From a virus, in IMG/VR virus record IMGVR_UViG_3300019761_000004, positions 1-37,248 of that record: 37,248 nt of DNA, one strand, 5' to 3'. The notes below the pieces were generated by a model. The model was not told the origin of the DNA and did no database searches. It saw nothing but the letters and a program-made list of their open reading frames with translations. Positions 6,868-15,205 of this stretch are shown in pieces. Position 1 is the stretch's first letter. Every line of letters begins with the position of its first letter. The position numbers and the translations under genes were made by a program.

Positions 6868-8676
6868 CTATTGCAACAGGTACCCGTCTGACCCGTCAGG
6901 CATAAACCCTGTGTTTTCTGCGATCCAGCACCCATCGAGCCGCTCCTCTTCGGTGGCGTCGGCATAATTGGGCGCGTCATTCGCCATGATAATAGCGAAC
7001 TTTCCAACGAATTGGTAGGACTGCAAAACGGTCCTGACCTTTTCGCCAGTTACCGTTTCCTCTGCCTCGATAACCTGCCAGCGCGTCGAAAGGCGGTTTC
7101 CCTCAGTGTCGATCTGGTTGCGGGTGTCGAGATCAACAACATCACCGATGGCAATGCTGCGGTCCTTGGCGTCCACGCTCACAGTGATATACTGCGGCGG
7201 CAGGCGGTATCTAAGAAGCTGGGACTTGCCAATAAGCAGGGCCTGTCCAAATGTCTGGATCCAGCGCGAGAAAATGGCGTTCTCTAGAATCTCCCCACCA
7301 GTCGCCTCTGGAAGCTCCACTTCACCATCAATAGATATCCTGATGTTGGTGTAATTGCTCGCGCTGTCTTCGCTCTCAAACGGGTCACGCGGCCTGAAGT
7401 ACATAGAGACCCGTGTAAGGCGGTCATCTGGACGCGCTGAGCGGGAATAGCTGCCCTTGATGATATTCAGCGCGTCAGACCATACCACGGGCGTTTCTCG
7501 CGGCGGTCGCACGGCAAGCAGCGGGATAGCCTGCTGCCTCTCATCCCACCAGATCGAAAACAGACCGTCCCGGCACAACTCGCCAAGCAGATCCTCAACA
7601 GCGGTGGGTTCCGCAACCGTCGCGGTCGCCTTGATCGTCGAGAGGTATCTCTGCCCCTCTTCATCCCACTGCCCCCCGGCGTTGACATAGGCATTATCAA
7701 CCTCGGTGTGGTTGTCCAGCAGATCCTCTGCTACCTCGTAAGGCCGGATATTCTCGTACCGGCCCACACGCTGCATCGCATCGTCTGCATCGTGGCTATC
7801 CGGTGACGTGCCAAGCTCGGCGCGGGACACGCCAGAGAGAGTGAAGTCTGGCTCTGTACCGGTGTATCCAGTGTACTTGATTATCTCATCACCGATGGCG
7901 ATGTATTTGGTCGCGCCGGTGTTTCCGTATTCAGCGGTCAGCTCGCTTTCCAAGCATGTGACAGCAACGGTCTCAGTGGATTCATTGATATCAGCCGCAA
8001 GCTCGATTTGCGATGTCGCCGGGAACTTCGCCTTTCGCTGGCGGGCCTTGTCCAGAGGGTCGCGCCCGGTGATCGTCACCTTGCCGTTGTCATCTGGGCC
8101 GTTGACGTTCTCCAGGTCATAGAGACGCACCTGCATATCTGCCAGCGCCTGCCCGGCGTATCCCTCATAGATACGAATCTTGATGTTGGGGTAAAACGGG
8201 TTGCGAACCACCCATAGAGCCCAGAACCCGGCCAATGTCGCGGGCGGCGTCCGGTCGCCAATGTAGAAGTCGCCAACGTGGTCGTCCCATGGCTCGTCCA
8301 TCATGGATATGGTCACGCCAGCGCGGGTGCCAAGCGGGCTTTCGCCCTTGCGATTGGCGGCAACATTGATCCGGCTGGACGTGGTGGACACGCTGCGCAG
8401 CATGGGCAGGCAGTTCGTGGCGATGTTGTCCGTGTCCGTCTCTTCATAGGTCAGGCGCAGAACGTCTTGCGGGCGGCAGAACCGCCACTTTATAGACCCG
8501 GTGCCATCGTAGTTCGTCTTTGCGCCGCTGCTGTCTGTGCATGTCCAGAAGCCGTTGTAGCACTTCGGCGTACCTGTGGCGGTACAGGGGGAGACCCCGA
8601 ATCGGTTCACGCACCGGGGCTGCTCGATCTCAACGATCTGGACCGTCTCGCGGCCATATGTCATTTCATCAGCCAA
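6868..8676 (-). CDS. Tail hub / tip protein, 602 aa
   Basis: This is the largest gene after the tape measure in the tail-tip position, and it overlaps the preceding gene by 8 bp. The N-terminus contains a four-cysteine cluster (CVNRFGVSPCTATGTPKCYN and then WTCTD) that could bind metal. Such clusters occur in tip proteins of Mu-like and GTA-like tails. The middle and C-terminal parts are beta-rich (ITVSVDAKDRSIAIGDVVDL; TRWQVIEAEETVTG), like tail hub proteins that form the central baseplate ring. Role inferred from size, order and cysteines. Confidence 0.6.
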   Translation of the reverse strand: MADEMTYGRETVQIVEIEQPRCVNRFGVSPCTATGTPKCYNGFWTCTDSSGAKTNYDGTGSIKWRFCRPQDVLRLTYEETDTDNIATNCLPMLRSVSTTSSRINVAANRKGESPLGTRAGVTISMMDEPWDDHVGDFYIGDRTPPATLAGFWALWVVRNPFYPNIKIRIYEGYAGQALADMQVRLYDLENVNGPDDNGKVTITGRDPLDKARQRKAKFPATSQIELAADINESTETVAVTCLESELTAEYGNTGATKYIAIGDEIIKYTGYTGTEPDFTLSGVSRAELGTSPDSHDADDAMQRVGRYENIRPYEVAEDLLDNHTEVDNAYVNAGGQWDEEGQRYLSTIKATATVAEPTAVEDLLGELCRDGLFSIWWDERQQAIPLLAVRPPRETPVVWSDALNIIKGSYSRSARPDDRLTRVSMYFRPRDPFESEDSASNYTNIRISIDGEVELPEATGGEILENAIFSRWIQTFGQALLIGKSQLLRYRLPPQYITVSVDAKDRSIAIGDVVDLDTRNQIDTEGNRLSTRWQVIEAEETVTGEKVRTVLQSYQFVGKFAIIMANDAPNYADATEEERLDGCWIAENTGFMPDGSDGYLLQ

Positions 8677-9490
8677 AGTCTTGCCTATACGCCATCAAGT
8701 TCAAATTCACGGTGCCGGACAGCCTGCGGTTAGGTGTCTCCCGGCTCATCATCACGGTTTCAGAGGACCACGCAAAGGCAACCTCGTCGGGATAATACGC
8801 GGGCCGGGTCGCGATGAAGAAAAGAGACTGCCCCTTGTTTGCGTATGCCTTGAAGGCCTTGAACCCTGCACGTCTCCAGTCCTCTGGCAGGTTGTTGACT
8901 GTCACCTGAAAAGATAGACCGTCACTGGTGAGCGTCCGCCCCAGCATGACGCCTGTGTCGCTGCTGTTGTTGGTGAAAGACAGGTTGTCGCCCTCGGTGA
9001 TTGGCGTTCCGGTCCAAACGGCCTTGCGGGGCCACTCATCTACCGCGCCCGCGCCGATCACGCCGATTGTGGGGGCAGCGTCTGCGGTCACAATGGTCAC
9101 GCGAATGGCGCTCATTTCAATTGCACCGAACAGGAATAGAATGGGGTCATTATCAGCCGGCTCATGGTCTCCGCCAAAGTCAATCTCGGTCCACGATCCT
9201 GCGCCCAGCTTGTACTCCACCTTGACGGTTGCGGCCTGTGCTGCCAGGTTGTGCGCCGCGATGCCAAGATAGCTGACCTCAGCATCTGCATCCAATGTGA
9301 GCGTCCACGTCGCAGGCACCGCAGTCGGTTGCCAGAAGTTGTCAAGCCTCACACTGTTCGCAAAGGAGGCAGAGAAGCCCGCCGCCTCGGTGGTTGCGGT
9401 CGCGGTCCCGGCCTCTCGGTCCCAGCACAGGCGGGGGTGCTCAAGGTCATAGTTGATGCCAAAGAACTCTTCCTGAACCACAACAGTCAT
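8669..9490 (-). CDS. Distal/minor tail protein, 273 aa
   Basis: It follows the tape measure gene with an ATGA overlap. The N-terminal half is a beta-sandwich-like domain (SVRLDNFWQPTAVPATWTLT; VKVEYKLGAGSWTEIDFGGD) resembling discoidin or galactose-binding folds. The C-terminal half (SFQVTVNNLPEDWRRAGFKA and RRLSGTVNLNLMAYRQDFG) is like distal tail proteins that seal the tube and hold the hub. Placement after the tape measure and before the hub matches the usual siphophage order. The domain assignment is a visual judgement. Confidence 0.6.
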   Translation of the reverse strand: MTVVVQEEFFGINYDLEHPRLCWDREAGTATATTEAAGFSASFANSVRLDNFWQPTAVPATWTLTLDADAEVSYLGIAAHNLAAQAATVKVEYKLGAGSWTEIDFGGDHEPADNDPILFLFGAIEMSAIRVTIVTADAAPTIGVIGAGAVDEWPRKAVWTGTPITEGDNLSFTNNSSDTGVMLGRTLTSDGLSFQVTVNNLPEDWRRAGFKAFKAYANKGQSLFFIATRPAYYPDEVAFAWSSETVMMSRETPNRRLSGTVNLNLMAYRQDFG

Positions 9491-11382
9491 CGCGCCAAGA
9501 TCCCCTCAATTCGTCCGCCATCTCGGATAGCGTCGTTGATCTGCTCGATCAGTGCAATGCCGCCCGATCTGCTGAACGTATCGCCTTGGAAGTCAATCAC
9601 GATATTCTGTCCGGGGGGTTGCGGGGCTGGTGCTGCCGATGCGCCAGTCGCGCCTGCGCCACCGCCTCCCGCTCCGCTATCCGACACGCTTTTGATGTTT
9701 GCCACCTGCGCCAGGCCGGATGCCAGAGTCGATGCAGCCAGAGCGGTACGCAAGAACGGCTGACCGATCAGCGACGGGTCCGCCAGTACCTCAGTATAGG
9801 CGCGGTAGCTGTTGATAAGACCCTGAGCCACAGAGAACGCCTTGCCTATCTTTAGAAGTTTGCCGCTGCCAGACTGGAACGCGGTTGCGAGATTCCCAAA
9901 CAAGGTGCTGTAGCTGCCCAGAGTTTGGGATTGCTCTTGCTGCTGTAGGGATTGCAGTCGGTTAAGATATTCCTCTTGAAGTCTCAGCTTGGCCTCATTG
10001 TGACCACCGAGAATTTCAAGCTCCTGCTCGTTGGCCTGCACAAGCAAGTCCATGCTTTCGGTGCGCCATGCCTCTAGGGTCTCGCGCTCTGTTTGCAGGC
10101 TTTCCAGCAGGGTATCAATGCGTTCGCGACTTTCTTCACCCCCACCACCTGCACCACCACGGGTCGCGGAGGGAATAAATTCGCCGCCCATTCCGGCCAA
10201 AATTACCCCGGTCGCGTCCATGCCAAATTGGCGCGGATCACCACCACGGCCTCCCCCGCGCCGCGTTGCCGAGCCGACAATCTGAGCGCGCGCCTTAGCC
10301 GCCTCAAATAGGTTATTGGCCAAGTCTGCCGCAGCATTGGCGGCTTGCCTCACTGGCCCCTCAAGAGATCCTGCGACCTCGGCAGTGCTTTGCATAGCGC
10401 GCAATACGCCCTGCATCGCCTCATTCAGGGCGGTTGCCGACGCGCTCTCACGCTTGGTCGCGTCAAGGCGCAACTCAACCAACTCAAGGGCGCGGGCAAT
10501 TTTGGTTAGAAGCTCGTCCTCCTCAGCAGTGATGCCCCCGGTCTCATTGGCAAGCGCTGTTGCTTGCCCGATCATTGTGCGGAGAATGCGAGATTGTGCC
10601 TCAAGATCGCCCTTTGAGTTCTCAAGCTCAATCTGAGACAGGGCAAAAGCCTCTGTCATTTCCCGCGCCCGGTCCCTCGCATTTATTGCAGCGCGGCCAA
10701 CCGCCAGACCCGTGTTGACGTCAAACAAGGCCGCAAGAGCCGCAGTTTCTCCGCGAATACTCTCTGCGCCTTGCCCTGCCTCGCGACCAAACAAGGCGAC
10801 TAGATCAACCGCCTCTTGAATGCGATTAAGCGCCTCGCGCCCGGCGATACCCTCAATGGCCTCGGCAAAGGCAACGGCTCCTGGCGTTACCTCAAAGAAC
10901 CTCTCCCCAAGAGCGCCCGTAGATAGATCGGCTTGCTTTACAGCGTCATTGTAGGCATCAAGTGCTGCCGATGCGCGGTTAATAACGTCCTTATAGTCCT
11001 CTGCCTTGTCCTCTCCAGACGCAAAGGCTGAGAAAAGAGCGGGCATAGCAACGCCAGCAAGCGCGCCAACAATCGTGCCAACCGTGCCAAATGCTAGACC
11101 AATATCCGCAGCCTGAACCGCGAGTGCTTGCACCACATTGCCGGTTGCCGTTGTTTGCTGCGCTACCTGCGATAGCTGTTGCGTAAGCATGCGGCTGCGG
11201 TTGCTTGCGAGAAAAGCGCTTGCTCCGGTGCGGTCAAATGCACCCGCCAAGCCGCGCGAAGACGCCTGAGCAGACTTAGAGGAGGCGGCCAGCCCATCAA
11301 CGGCACCGTCAACCTTCTTAATTCCCGCAACCGCCCGATCTACATCGGCGGAAACCACGACCTTCACTGGAATGTCAGCCAT
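9487..11382 (-). CDS. Tail tape measure protein, 631 aa
   Basis: The N-terminus (VKVVVSADVDRAVAGIKKVD) is the standard beta-alpha opening of phage tape measures. It is followed by long Ala/Gln/Glu-rich helices and a hydrophobic stretch near 85-120 (ADIGLAFGTVGTIVGALAGV) of the type found in many such proteins. Further helices (LLTKIARALELVELRLDATK) and a Gly-rich linker lead to a C-terminus ending GRIEGILAR. Tape measure length sets tail length; 631 residues imply a tail near 100 nm by the usual ~0.15 nm per residue rule. It lies right after the frameshifted chaperones, as expected. Confidence 0.9.
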   Translation of the reverse strand: MADIPVKVVVSADVDRAVAGIKKVDGAVDGLAASSKSAQASSRGLAGAFDRTGASAFLASNRSRMLTQQLSQVAQQTTATGNVVQALAVQAADIGLAFGTVGTIVGALAGVAMPALFSAFASGEDKAEDYKDVINRASAALDAYNDAVKQADLSTGALGERFFEVTPGAVAFAEAIEGIAGREALNRIQEAVDLVALFGREAGQGAESIRGETAALAALFDVNTGLAVGRAAINARDRAREMTEAFALSQIELENSKGDLEAQSRILRTMIGQATALANETGGITAEEDELLTKIARALELVELRLDATKRESASATALNEAMQGVLRAMQSTAEVAGSLEGPVRQAANAAADLANNLFEAAKARAQIVGSATRRGGGRGGDPRQFGMDATGVILAGMGGEFIPSATRGGAGGGGEESRERIDTLLESLQTERETLEAWRTESMDLLVQANEQELEILGGHNEAKLRLQEEYLNRLQSLQQQEQSQTLGSYSTLFGNLATAFQSGSGKLLKIGKAFSVAQGLINSYRAYTEVLADPSLIGQPFLRTALAASTLASGLAQVANIKSVSDSGAGGGGAGATGASAAPAPQPPGQNIVIDFQGDTFSRSGGIALIEQINDAIRDGGRIEGILAR

Positions 11383-11614
11383 TTGCCACTTGCTCCTTCT
11401 GAACCCTCAGATTGTGCGCGTCCATCATCTTGCGGAGCCTCTTAGCGTCTTTTCCCGTGATGCCCTTTGGCTTGTGCCGCGTGGCCTGTTCAGCCTTTTC
11501 CGAAACCAAATACCAAAAGTGCCGGGGCCGCATGTTCCAGAACTCAGATGGGGCGATTCCCATGTGCAGAACGGCGGTCTGATAAAGCCCCTTTACGAAG
11601 CGGCCTTCTTTCCG
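11375..11614 (-). CDS. Tail assembly chaperone, frameshift extension (T part)
   Basis: This frame has no own start before the 11563 ATG, but it stays open upstream to the GGGAAAC site at 11620-11614. Read in -1 frame after that site it gives RKEGRFVKGLYQTAVLHMG, then APSEFWNMRPRHFWYLVSEK, a typical tail chaperone T domain. The fused G-T product would be about 196 residues (117 + 79). In siphophages G and G-T act on the tape measure and tail tube during assembly and are not in the virion. It overlaps the tape measure start by 8 bp. Confidence 0.8.
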   Translation of the reverse strand, partial: RKEGRFVKGLYQTAVLHMGIAPSEFWNMRPRHFWYLVSEKAEQATRHKPKGITGKDAKRLRKMMDAHNLRVQKEQVANG

Positions 11615-11964
11615 TTTCCCGGCTCCTTATCCCCCTCCGAAGGCTCCGCGCCATCCATAAGGATGTTGACAAGCCCAGCAAGCGCTTCCTGCGCCTTCGC
11701 AACACCGTTCGCGGCGTTCCCCGTCAAGGATTGCCGAAACTCCCTGTGCATCTTCTGCGCATCGACAGGAGCGCCCGCCTCACGCAGAAGCGCGGCATAA
11801 GCCGACGCCAGCTTGGCAAATCTGATCTTTCGGCTGTCCTGCATCATCTCAGCCATCTCGCCAAGTGTCAGAACATCCTCGATTGCATCGCAGACGGTGA
11901 ACACCTCATTTTCATTAATGGTGTATTCTTTACCGTCGTACTCTAAGCCGATAACTTTGGGCAT
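11593..11964 (-). CDS. Tail assembly chaperone (G-like), 123 aa
   Basis: It lies between the tail tube gene and the tape measure and starts MPKVIGLEYDGKEYTINENE. The protein is helical and Ala-rich after residue 30 (MAEMMQDSRKIRFAKLASAY). It ends in a polar tail (AEPSEGDKEPGNGKKAAS) that contains the slippery heptamer near its 3' end. Position, size and the overlapping second frame fit the G/G-T chaperone pair of lambda-type tails. Confidence 0.8.
   Translation of the reverse strand: MPKVIGLEYDGKEYTINENEVFTVCDAIEDVLTLGEMAEMMQDSRKIRFAKLASAYAALLREAGAPVDAQKMHREFRQSLTGNAANGVAKAQEALAGLVNILMDGAEPSEGDKEPGNGKKAAS
11614..11620 (-). promoter_or_regulatory. Programmed -1 ribosomal frameshift site GGGAAAC
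   Basis: On the minus strand the zero-frame codons are CCG GGA AAC, so the heptamer G-GGA-AAC has exactly the X-XXY-YYZ phasing needed for tandem -1 slippage. The -1 frame then continues open for 79 codons. The zero frame stops only seven codons later (at 11593), with an AAAGAAGG purine run downstream. This is the classic arrangement for making a small amount of the fused tail chaperone. Confidence 0.85.
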
Positions 11965-11973
11965 TTTTGATCC

Positions 11974-12372
11974 TTACACGGCTGCGGTATAGGTCCACTC
12001 ACCAGACGATTGCAGAGTGACCTCGTAGGTCTCTTCATTGTCATGGTTGCCCGCGCTGGTGTTGCTGGCGAGATAGAAATCCCCCGACAAGGTTGCCCCG
12101 TCGCCCCACGCCAGTGTGATATCGGTCAGAAGCTTTGTGGTTCCGGTGCCGCCAAGGGAGATTGCGCGCAAGGTGTCATCTTCCCATACGCCGCTTGCGG
12201 TGATGTCGATGCTTTCGACACCAGAGAAACTGGCCAGGGTGCGATACCCGCTGTCGCCCTTGCTGGTGATGTCAATTGGTGACCCATCATGCGCAATGGA
12301 TGTTTCGCGAAGGCCGGCAATAGCCACCGCGTTCTTTAGTACGAGTAGGTCGCGACCTGATTGTGCAGCCAT
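11974..12372 (-). CDS. Major tail tube protein, 132 aa
   Basis: Begins MAAQSGRDLLVLKNAVAIAG and is dominated by alternating beta strands (SPIDITSKGDSGYRTLASFS, SGEWTYTAAV). It has the TP901-1/lambda-V-like pattern in which a phrase near IDITSK is typical of phage tail tube proteins. A strong AGGAGG Shine-Dalgarno lies 6 bp from the ATG, and a well-formed promoter with a repeated 15-mer sits immediately upstream. It is therefore probably expressed at high level, as expected for the tube subunit. Confidence 0.85.
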   Translation of the reverse strand: MAAQSGRDLLVLKNAVAIAGLRETSIAHDGSPIDITSKGDSGYRTLASFSGVESIDITASGVWEDDTLRAISLGGTGTTKLLTDITLAWGDGATLSGDFYLASNTSAGNHDNEETYEVTLQSSGEWTYTAAV

Positions 12373-12399
12373 GATGGCCTCCTATGCAAGTTTGCAATC

Positions 12400-12430
12400 A
12401 CCATACCACCAACTAGCAAAGTTGCAAAGT
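12400..12430 (-). promoter_or_regulatory. Structural-gene promoter P2 with ACTTTGC repeats
   Basis: Reading on the minus strand: the 15-mer ACTTTGCAACTTTGC (12430-12416) includes the -35 TTGCAA (12427-12422). A 16-bp spacer follows, then the -10 TATGGT (12405-12400). Transcription would start near 12393, just upstream of the AGGAGG site of the tail tube gene. Further TTTGCA-type motifs flank it at 12386-12397 and 12437-12442. The same 15-mer at the same spacing occurs at 17683-17669. Confidence 0.65.
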
Positions 12431-12431
12431 G

Positions 12432-12851
12432 TCACTCTGCAAAGCGGTAGGTGATCCGATATGTGCCGATCTGATGTGACGTGACTCCATCCGGGTCATC
12501 GAACTCGGCAGAACTGTCAAACCGGCAATCAATGACGTTCACGCCCGCCACGGCCAAGGCGTCATACTTTTGGAGCGCGTCATACACATCGTCAGCAATC
12601 GCGCGCCACGTAAGGGCGGACTGAGACCGTGACCAAATGTGAACATCGAACAGAGCCTGCGCCCCGTTGTCCGTCTTTGAATCATCTGGCGTCACTGCCA
12701 CAGGGCCAAGCGTGATGTAAGGAAACGCGCTGTCATCCTCGCTCTCTGGAGACTGCGGCACACTGGTGTAGATCCCGGTCACTACATCGGTTATTGCGGT
12801 CACGCTGTTAAGGCGTGTGTACACTGCCTGCTGTACGGCTGCGATCTTCAT
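12432..12851 (-). CDS. Tail completion/terminator protein (DUF3168-like), 139 aa
   Basis: The N-terminal helix (KIAAVQQAVYTRLNSVTAIT) and the following phrase (GIYTSVPQSPESEDDSAFPY ITLGP) are the usual signature of the DUF3168/gp17-like family that caps the tail tube at the head side. Its C-terminus forms strands (GTYRITYRFAE). It lies in the canonical position between the HK97 gp10-like protein and the tail tube. The stop is immediately before the P2 promoter. Confidence 0.75.
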   Translation of the reverse strand: MKIAAVQQAVYTRLNSVTAITDVVTGIYTSVPQSPESEDDSAFPYITLGPVAVTPDDSKTDNGAQALFDVHIWSRSQSALTWRAIADDVYDALQKYDALAVAGVNVIDCRFDSSAEFDDPDGVTSHQIGTYRITYRFAE

Positions 12852-13321
12852 TGCGTGGCTCTCCTTACTGCGGCCTCAAGGCGCTTTACGAACTTGGCGC
12901 GCATGGCCTCAACTGCGGGGCGGAAATAAGGGCGCGCTGCCATCCGGCTCGTGCCGTACTCCAGCCAAAGGGCATAGACAAGGCGACTGCCAACAGTTGC
13001 CGTGAGCGGCCCCTGAGTGTCGAAGAATATACTACCAGTAAGCCTGCCGGTGTCTGATGCAGGCGACTCGCCTGGGGCTGATGCTTGGTGCGGACCACCT
13101 GGTCTCGGCCCCATCGGCACAACGCGACCATTGATCGTGCGAAATATGGTATCGTAAACTGCGCCCGTTTTCGGCCCGCGCTGAATACGCTTCTTCACAT
13201 CGCCCTGAAGCTCAAGCGCTGTTCCGGTCACAGCCTTGCCCACCTCGGCCTCCAGCTTAGGCCCCATGGCCTTGAGCGCCGCCTGTAGCTCCTTTCCGCC
13301 GCTGAGAGTAATCGTCACCAT
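12848..13321 (-). CDS. HK97 gp10-like head-tail joining protein, 157 aa
   Basis: Contains the family's usual landmarks. An N-terminal helix (ALKAMGPKLEAEVGKAVTGT) is followed by an Arg/Lys-rich stretch where these proteins contact DNA. The phrase YALWLEYGTSRMAARPYFRP (WLEYGT...ARPYFRPA) is highly typical of the gp10/HK97 family. A helical tail (AMRAKFVKRLEAAVRRA) ends it. The ATGA overlap with the next gene supports co-translation. Role: completing the neck between connector and tail. Confidence 0.85.
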   Translation of the reverse strand: MVTITLSGGKELQAALKAMGPKLEAEVGKAVTGTALELQGDVKKRIQRGPKTGAVYDTIFRTINGRVVPMGPRPGGPHQASAPGESPASDTGRLTGSIFFDTQGPLTATVGSRLVYALWLEYGTSRMAARPYFRPAVEAMRAKFVKRLEAAVRRATQ

Positions 13322-13322
13322 G

Positions 13323-13673
13323 CTAGATCGCCACCCCCAAGCGCGCCTTGATCTCCAGCCAGCGGTCGTTCATCTCAACATTGTTCGGCGGGTCAAGGTT
13401 ATACTCTCGCCCCCGGATCACCGCCCGCATGGTCTCGTTGATCGCATCGGAGTAGCGGACAACGATCATATGCGTTGACCGCCCCTCTGTACGCTGTGAG
13501 GCCCATTGCTCGCCGCTGGATAGCTGCCGGACATAGGCACGGGTAGGCGCTCCTGTGACAGCCTCCCAAGATTCGGTATAGCCACCAGCCCCGTCGGGTG
13601 TGCGGGCGCGCTCCTGGAAGGTTATCGCCTCTCGGAGCATGGTTGCCCTGTACTTATCGCAACATGCCGCCAT
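13323..13673 (-). CDS. Head closure / head-tail adaptor protein, 116 aa
   Basis: The sequence TFQERARTPDGAGGYTESWE, followed by REYNLDPPNNVEMNDRWLEIKARLG, is the signature of the SPP1 gp16-type head closure family (phage head-tail adaptor). In these proteins a small beta-barrel closes the connector channel. It lies in the expected slot after the gp6-like connector and before the gp10-like protein. The start is ATG at 13673, directly adjacent to the previous stop. Confidence 0.85.
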   Translation of the reverse strand: MAACCDKYRATMLREAITFQERARTPDGAGGYTESWEAVTGAPTRAYVRQLSSGEQWASQRTEGRSTHMIVVRYSDAINETMRAVIRGREYNLDPPNNVEMNDRWLEIKARLGVAI

Positions 13674-14318
13674 TTATCCACCCCACGGCAATTCGTCCAT
13701 ACGCCGATATGGCGCTAGGAGCTTGTGAAAGTCATCATTAGCCCCGGCGCAGCCATCGTAGGCCTGCGTTACGTAGCCGCGAATAGCCTCGAGGATCGGG
13801 GCTGGGATGTTGCCGTTTCCATAGCCTGCGTCGTATGTAACTTGGACAGCGTTTGTATCCCTGAGATTTACCGGCCACGTTTCCCCCTCGTTTAGCGTGA
13901 TGCGCCCAGATTGCAGATCCACGATATACTTGGCGCTATCGAATGTGCTGGATGTGTTGTCGCGGTCATAGGTCACAACGCTGGTGACGCTCTGAATAAC
14001 CGGGAACGGGATGTCGAAGCTTGCGCCGCCTCCAAGGATATACGGCACAGACATTTGATGAACGCCAGCACCCAAGGTCATCAGGCGCTCATCGCCATCA
14101 GGCTCAGTGAACCCATCAGCGGTAAAAACAAAGGTCTCGGTCAGGATCGCCCGCCGGGTGTACTCCTTAACCATCTCTGTCGCCGTGGCGATGTATGCCG
14201 TGATGATGTCGTCATCTGCGGACCCATCAACGCGCAGAAACGTCTTCATGTCGGCAAGCGAGATTGCAGGGCTGTCATTTGACGCCGTGACCTTGATGCT
14301 TTTTCGGTTGAACCTCAT
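13674..14318 (-). CDS. Head-tail connector protein (gp6-like), 214 aa
   Basis: Carries the characteristic motif ISLADMKTFLRVDGSADDDI, then IATATEMVKEYTRRAI, defining the HK97 gp6/phiE125 gp8-type connector helices that dock onto the portal. A beta-rich insertion and a C-terminal helical part (ILEAIRGYVTQAYDGC) follow. It is larger than the shortest gp6 proteins, as in the phiE125 gp8 group. It should form the dodecameric ring between portal and head closure protein. Confidence 0.85.
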   Translation of the reverse strand: MRFNRKSIKVTASNDSPAISLADMKTFLRVDGSADDDIITAYIATATEMVKEYTRRAILTETFVFTADGFTEPDGDERLMTLGAGVHQMSVPYILGGGASFDIPFPVIQSVTSVVTYDRDNTSSTFDSAKYIVDLQSGRITLNEGETWPVNLRDTNAVQVTYDAGYGNGNIPAPILEAIRGYVTQAYDGCAGANDDFHKLLAPYRRMDELPWGG

Positions 14319-14536
14319 TTGCGGCCCTTCCTTTTGCGTTGCGGTGCGCCGGTCCGCATTTTGTTCTCTGGCGCAGGCCCATCATTTTTAGCCTCCGAGA
14401 TCTCGCAAGCGCCCTCATCAATCAGGATGCGCAGCGTGTCATCGCCAACCGTCTTGACGTCTCCTGCTTTCCACAACTCCACGCGCAGACCATCCGGGCT
14501 GATGCGGAACGGCTTTAGGATCTTCACTGTGTTCAT
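14315..14536 (-). CDS. Small head-region protein, 73 aa
   Basis: Start chosen at 14536 (MNTVKILKPFRISPDGLRVE) because it makes an ATGA overlap with the upstream stop. The longer in-frame start at 14584 lies within that gene. The protein has a compact beta-rich N-terminal half (VKILKPFRISPDG) and a basic tail (APQRKRKGRK) that might contact DNA. Such short proteins occur next to connectors in many HK97-like phages. Function not established. Confidence 0.65.
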   Translation of the reverse strand: MNTVKILKPFRISPDGLRVELWKAGDVKTVGDDTLRILIDEGACEISEAKNDGPAPENKMRTGAPQRKRKGRK

Positions 14537-15135
14537 GGCTGGCTCATCCTCTGGATTAGAAGTGCCTTGTCGTATATGTCGCAATTGACGTTTGGCGTGA
14601 CGTAGAACTTGCCACCATTGGCAAGGAATGTATCAAGCGCGAAGGTCGGGATAGAAAACGAGAACCTAGACGGATCGTTTTTGATCATCGGCACGGTGAA
14701 TTGAAAGATCACACCGACTGGGGCGCCAATGTCCAGCTCGATTTCAAGATAGTTGCCGGAAGCGCCGGTTTCCGGGTCCGCGATGAAGCTAGGGCGCAGC
14801 AGGTAGGTTTCCCCCGACGCCTGCACAAAGAAGGTGTCACCACTCCATGCGTCTACTGGCAATCCGTCACGATATTCATAATTGGTGGTTGGTCCAAGGG
14901 CGTCCAGCGTAAGCAGAGTGCGCACACCGCTGGATACCGCTTGCGGGCTTCCCTGCGTATGCTCACTGTCGGATATGTTGATCCACCCGCGCCCATCTGC
15001 CTGCCTCAGTTGACGCAAGGTCGCCTTGTACGCAACCCCGCCTGACACAACAATTGCCTCATCTGTGGCAAGAGGTGTCCCCTTGTACGGCGGGAACCAA
15101 TCCCAATCGTTTGCAATTTCGTGGTTTTCGCTCAT
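14533..15135 (-). CDS. Structural protein of unknown role, 200 aa
   Basis: Lies between the small capsid-adjacent protein and the connector genes. It is beta-rich with many aromatic/Gly turns (DWDWFPPYKGTPLATDEAIV, SGGVAYKATLRQLRQADGRG). The C-terminal half (VIFQFTVPMIKNDPSRFSFS) looks like a jelly-roll domain, as in head-decoration or head-fibre proteins. A good promoter (aTGACA-17-TATACT) and an upstream GAGGG site precede it. A head-surface role is inference only. Confidence 0.55.
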   Translation of the reverse strand: MSENHEIANDWDWFPPYKGTPLATDEAIVVSGGVAYKATLRQLRQADGRGWINISDSEHTQGSPQAVSSGVRTLLTLDALGPTTNYEYRDGLPVDAWSGDTFFVQASGETYLLRPSFIADPETGASGNYLEIELDIGAPVGVIFQFTVPMIKNDPSRFSFSIPTFALDTFLANGGKFYVTPNVNCDIYDKALLIQRMSQP

Positions 15136-15162
15136 AGCGGACCCTCAAACAAAGACAGGGCG

Positions 15163-15191
15163 AGTATAACACCCGCCCCGCCCAATGTCAT
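15163..15191 (-). promoter_or_regulatory. Promoter upstream of the 200-aa structural gene
   Basis: On the minus strand, ATGACA (15191-15186) is a five-of-six match to the sigma-70 -35. The 17-bp spacer is GC-rich and the -10 is TATACT (15168-15163). It falls in the 70-bp gap between the decoration-like gene and the 200-aa gene. The flanking GGGCG/CGCCC arms could form a weak stem. Confidence 0.6.
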
Positions 15192-15205
15192 TGCCGTGTT
15201 TGCGC

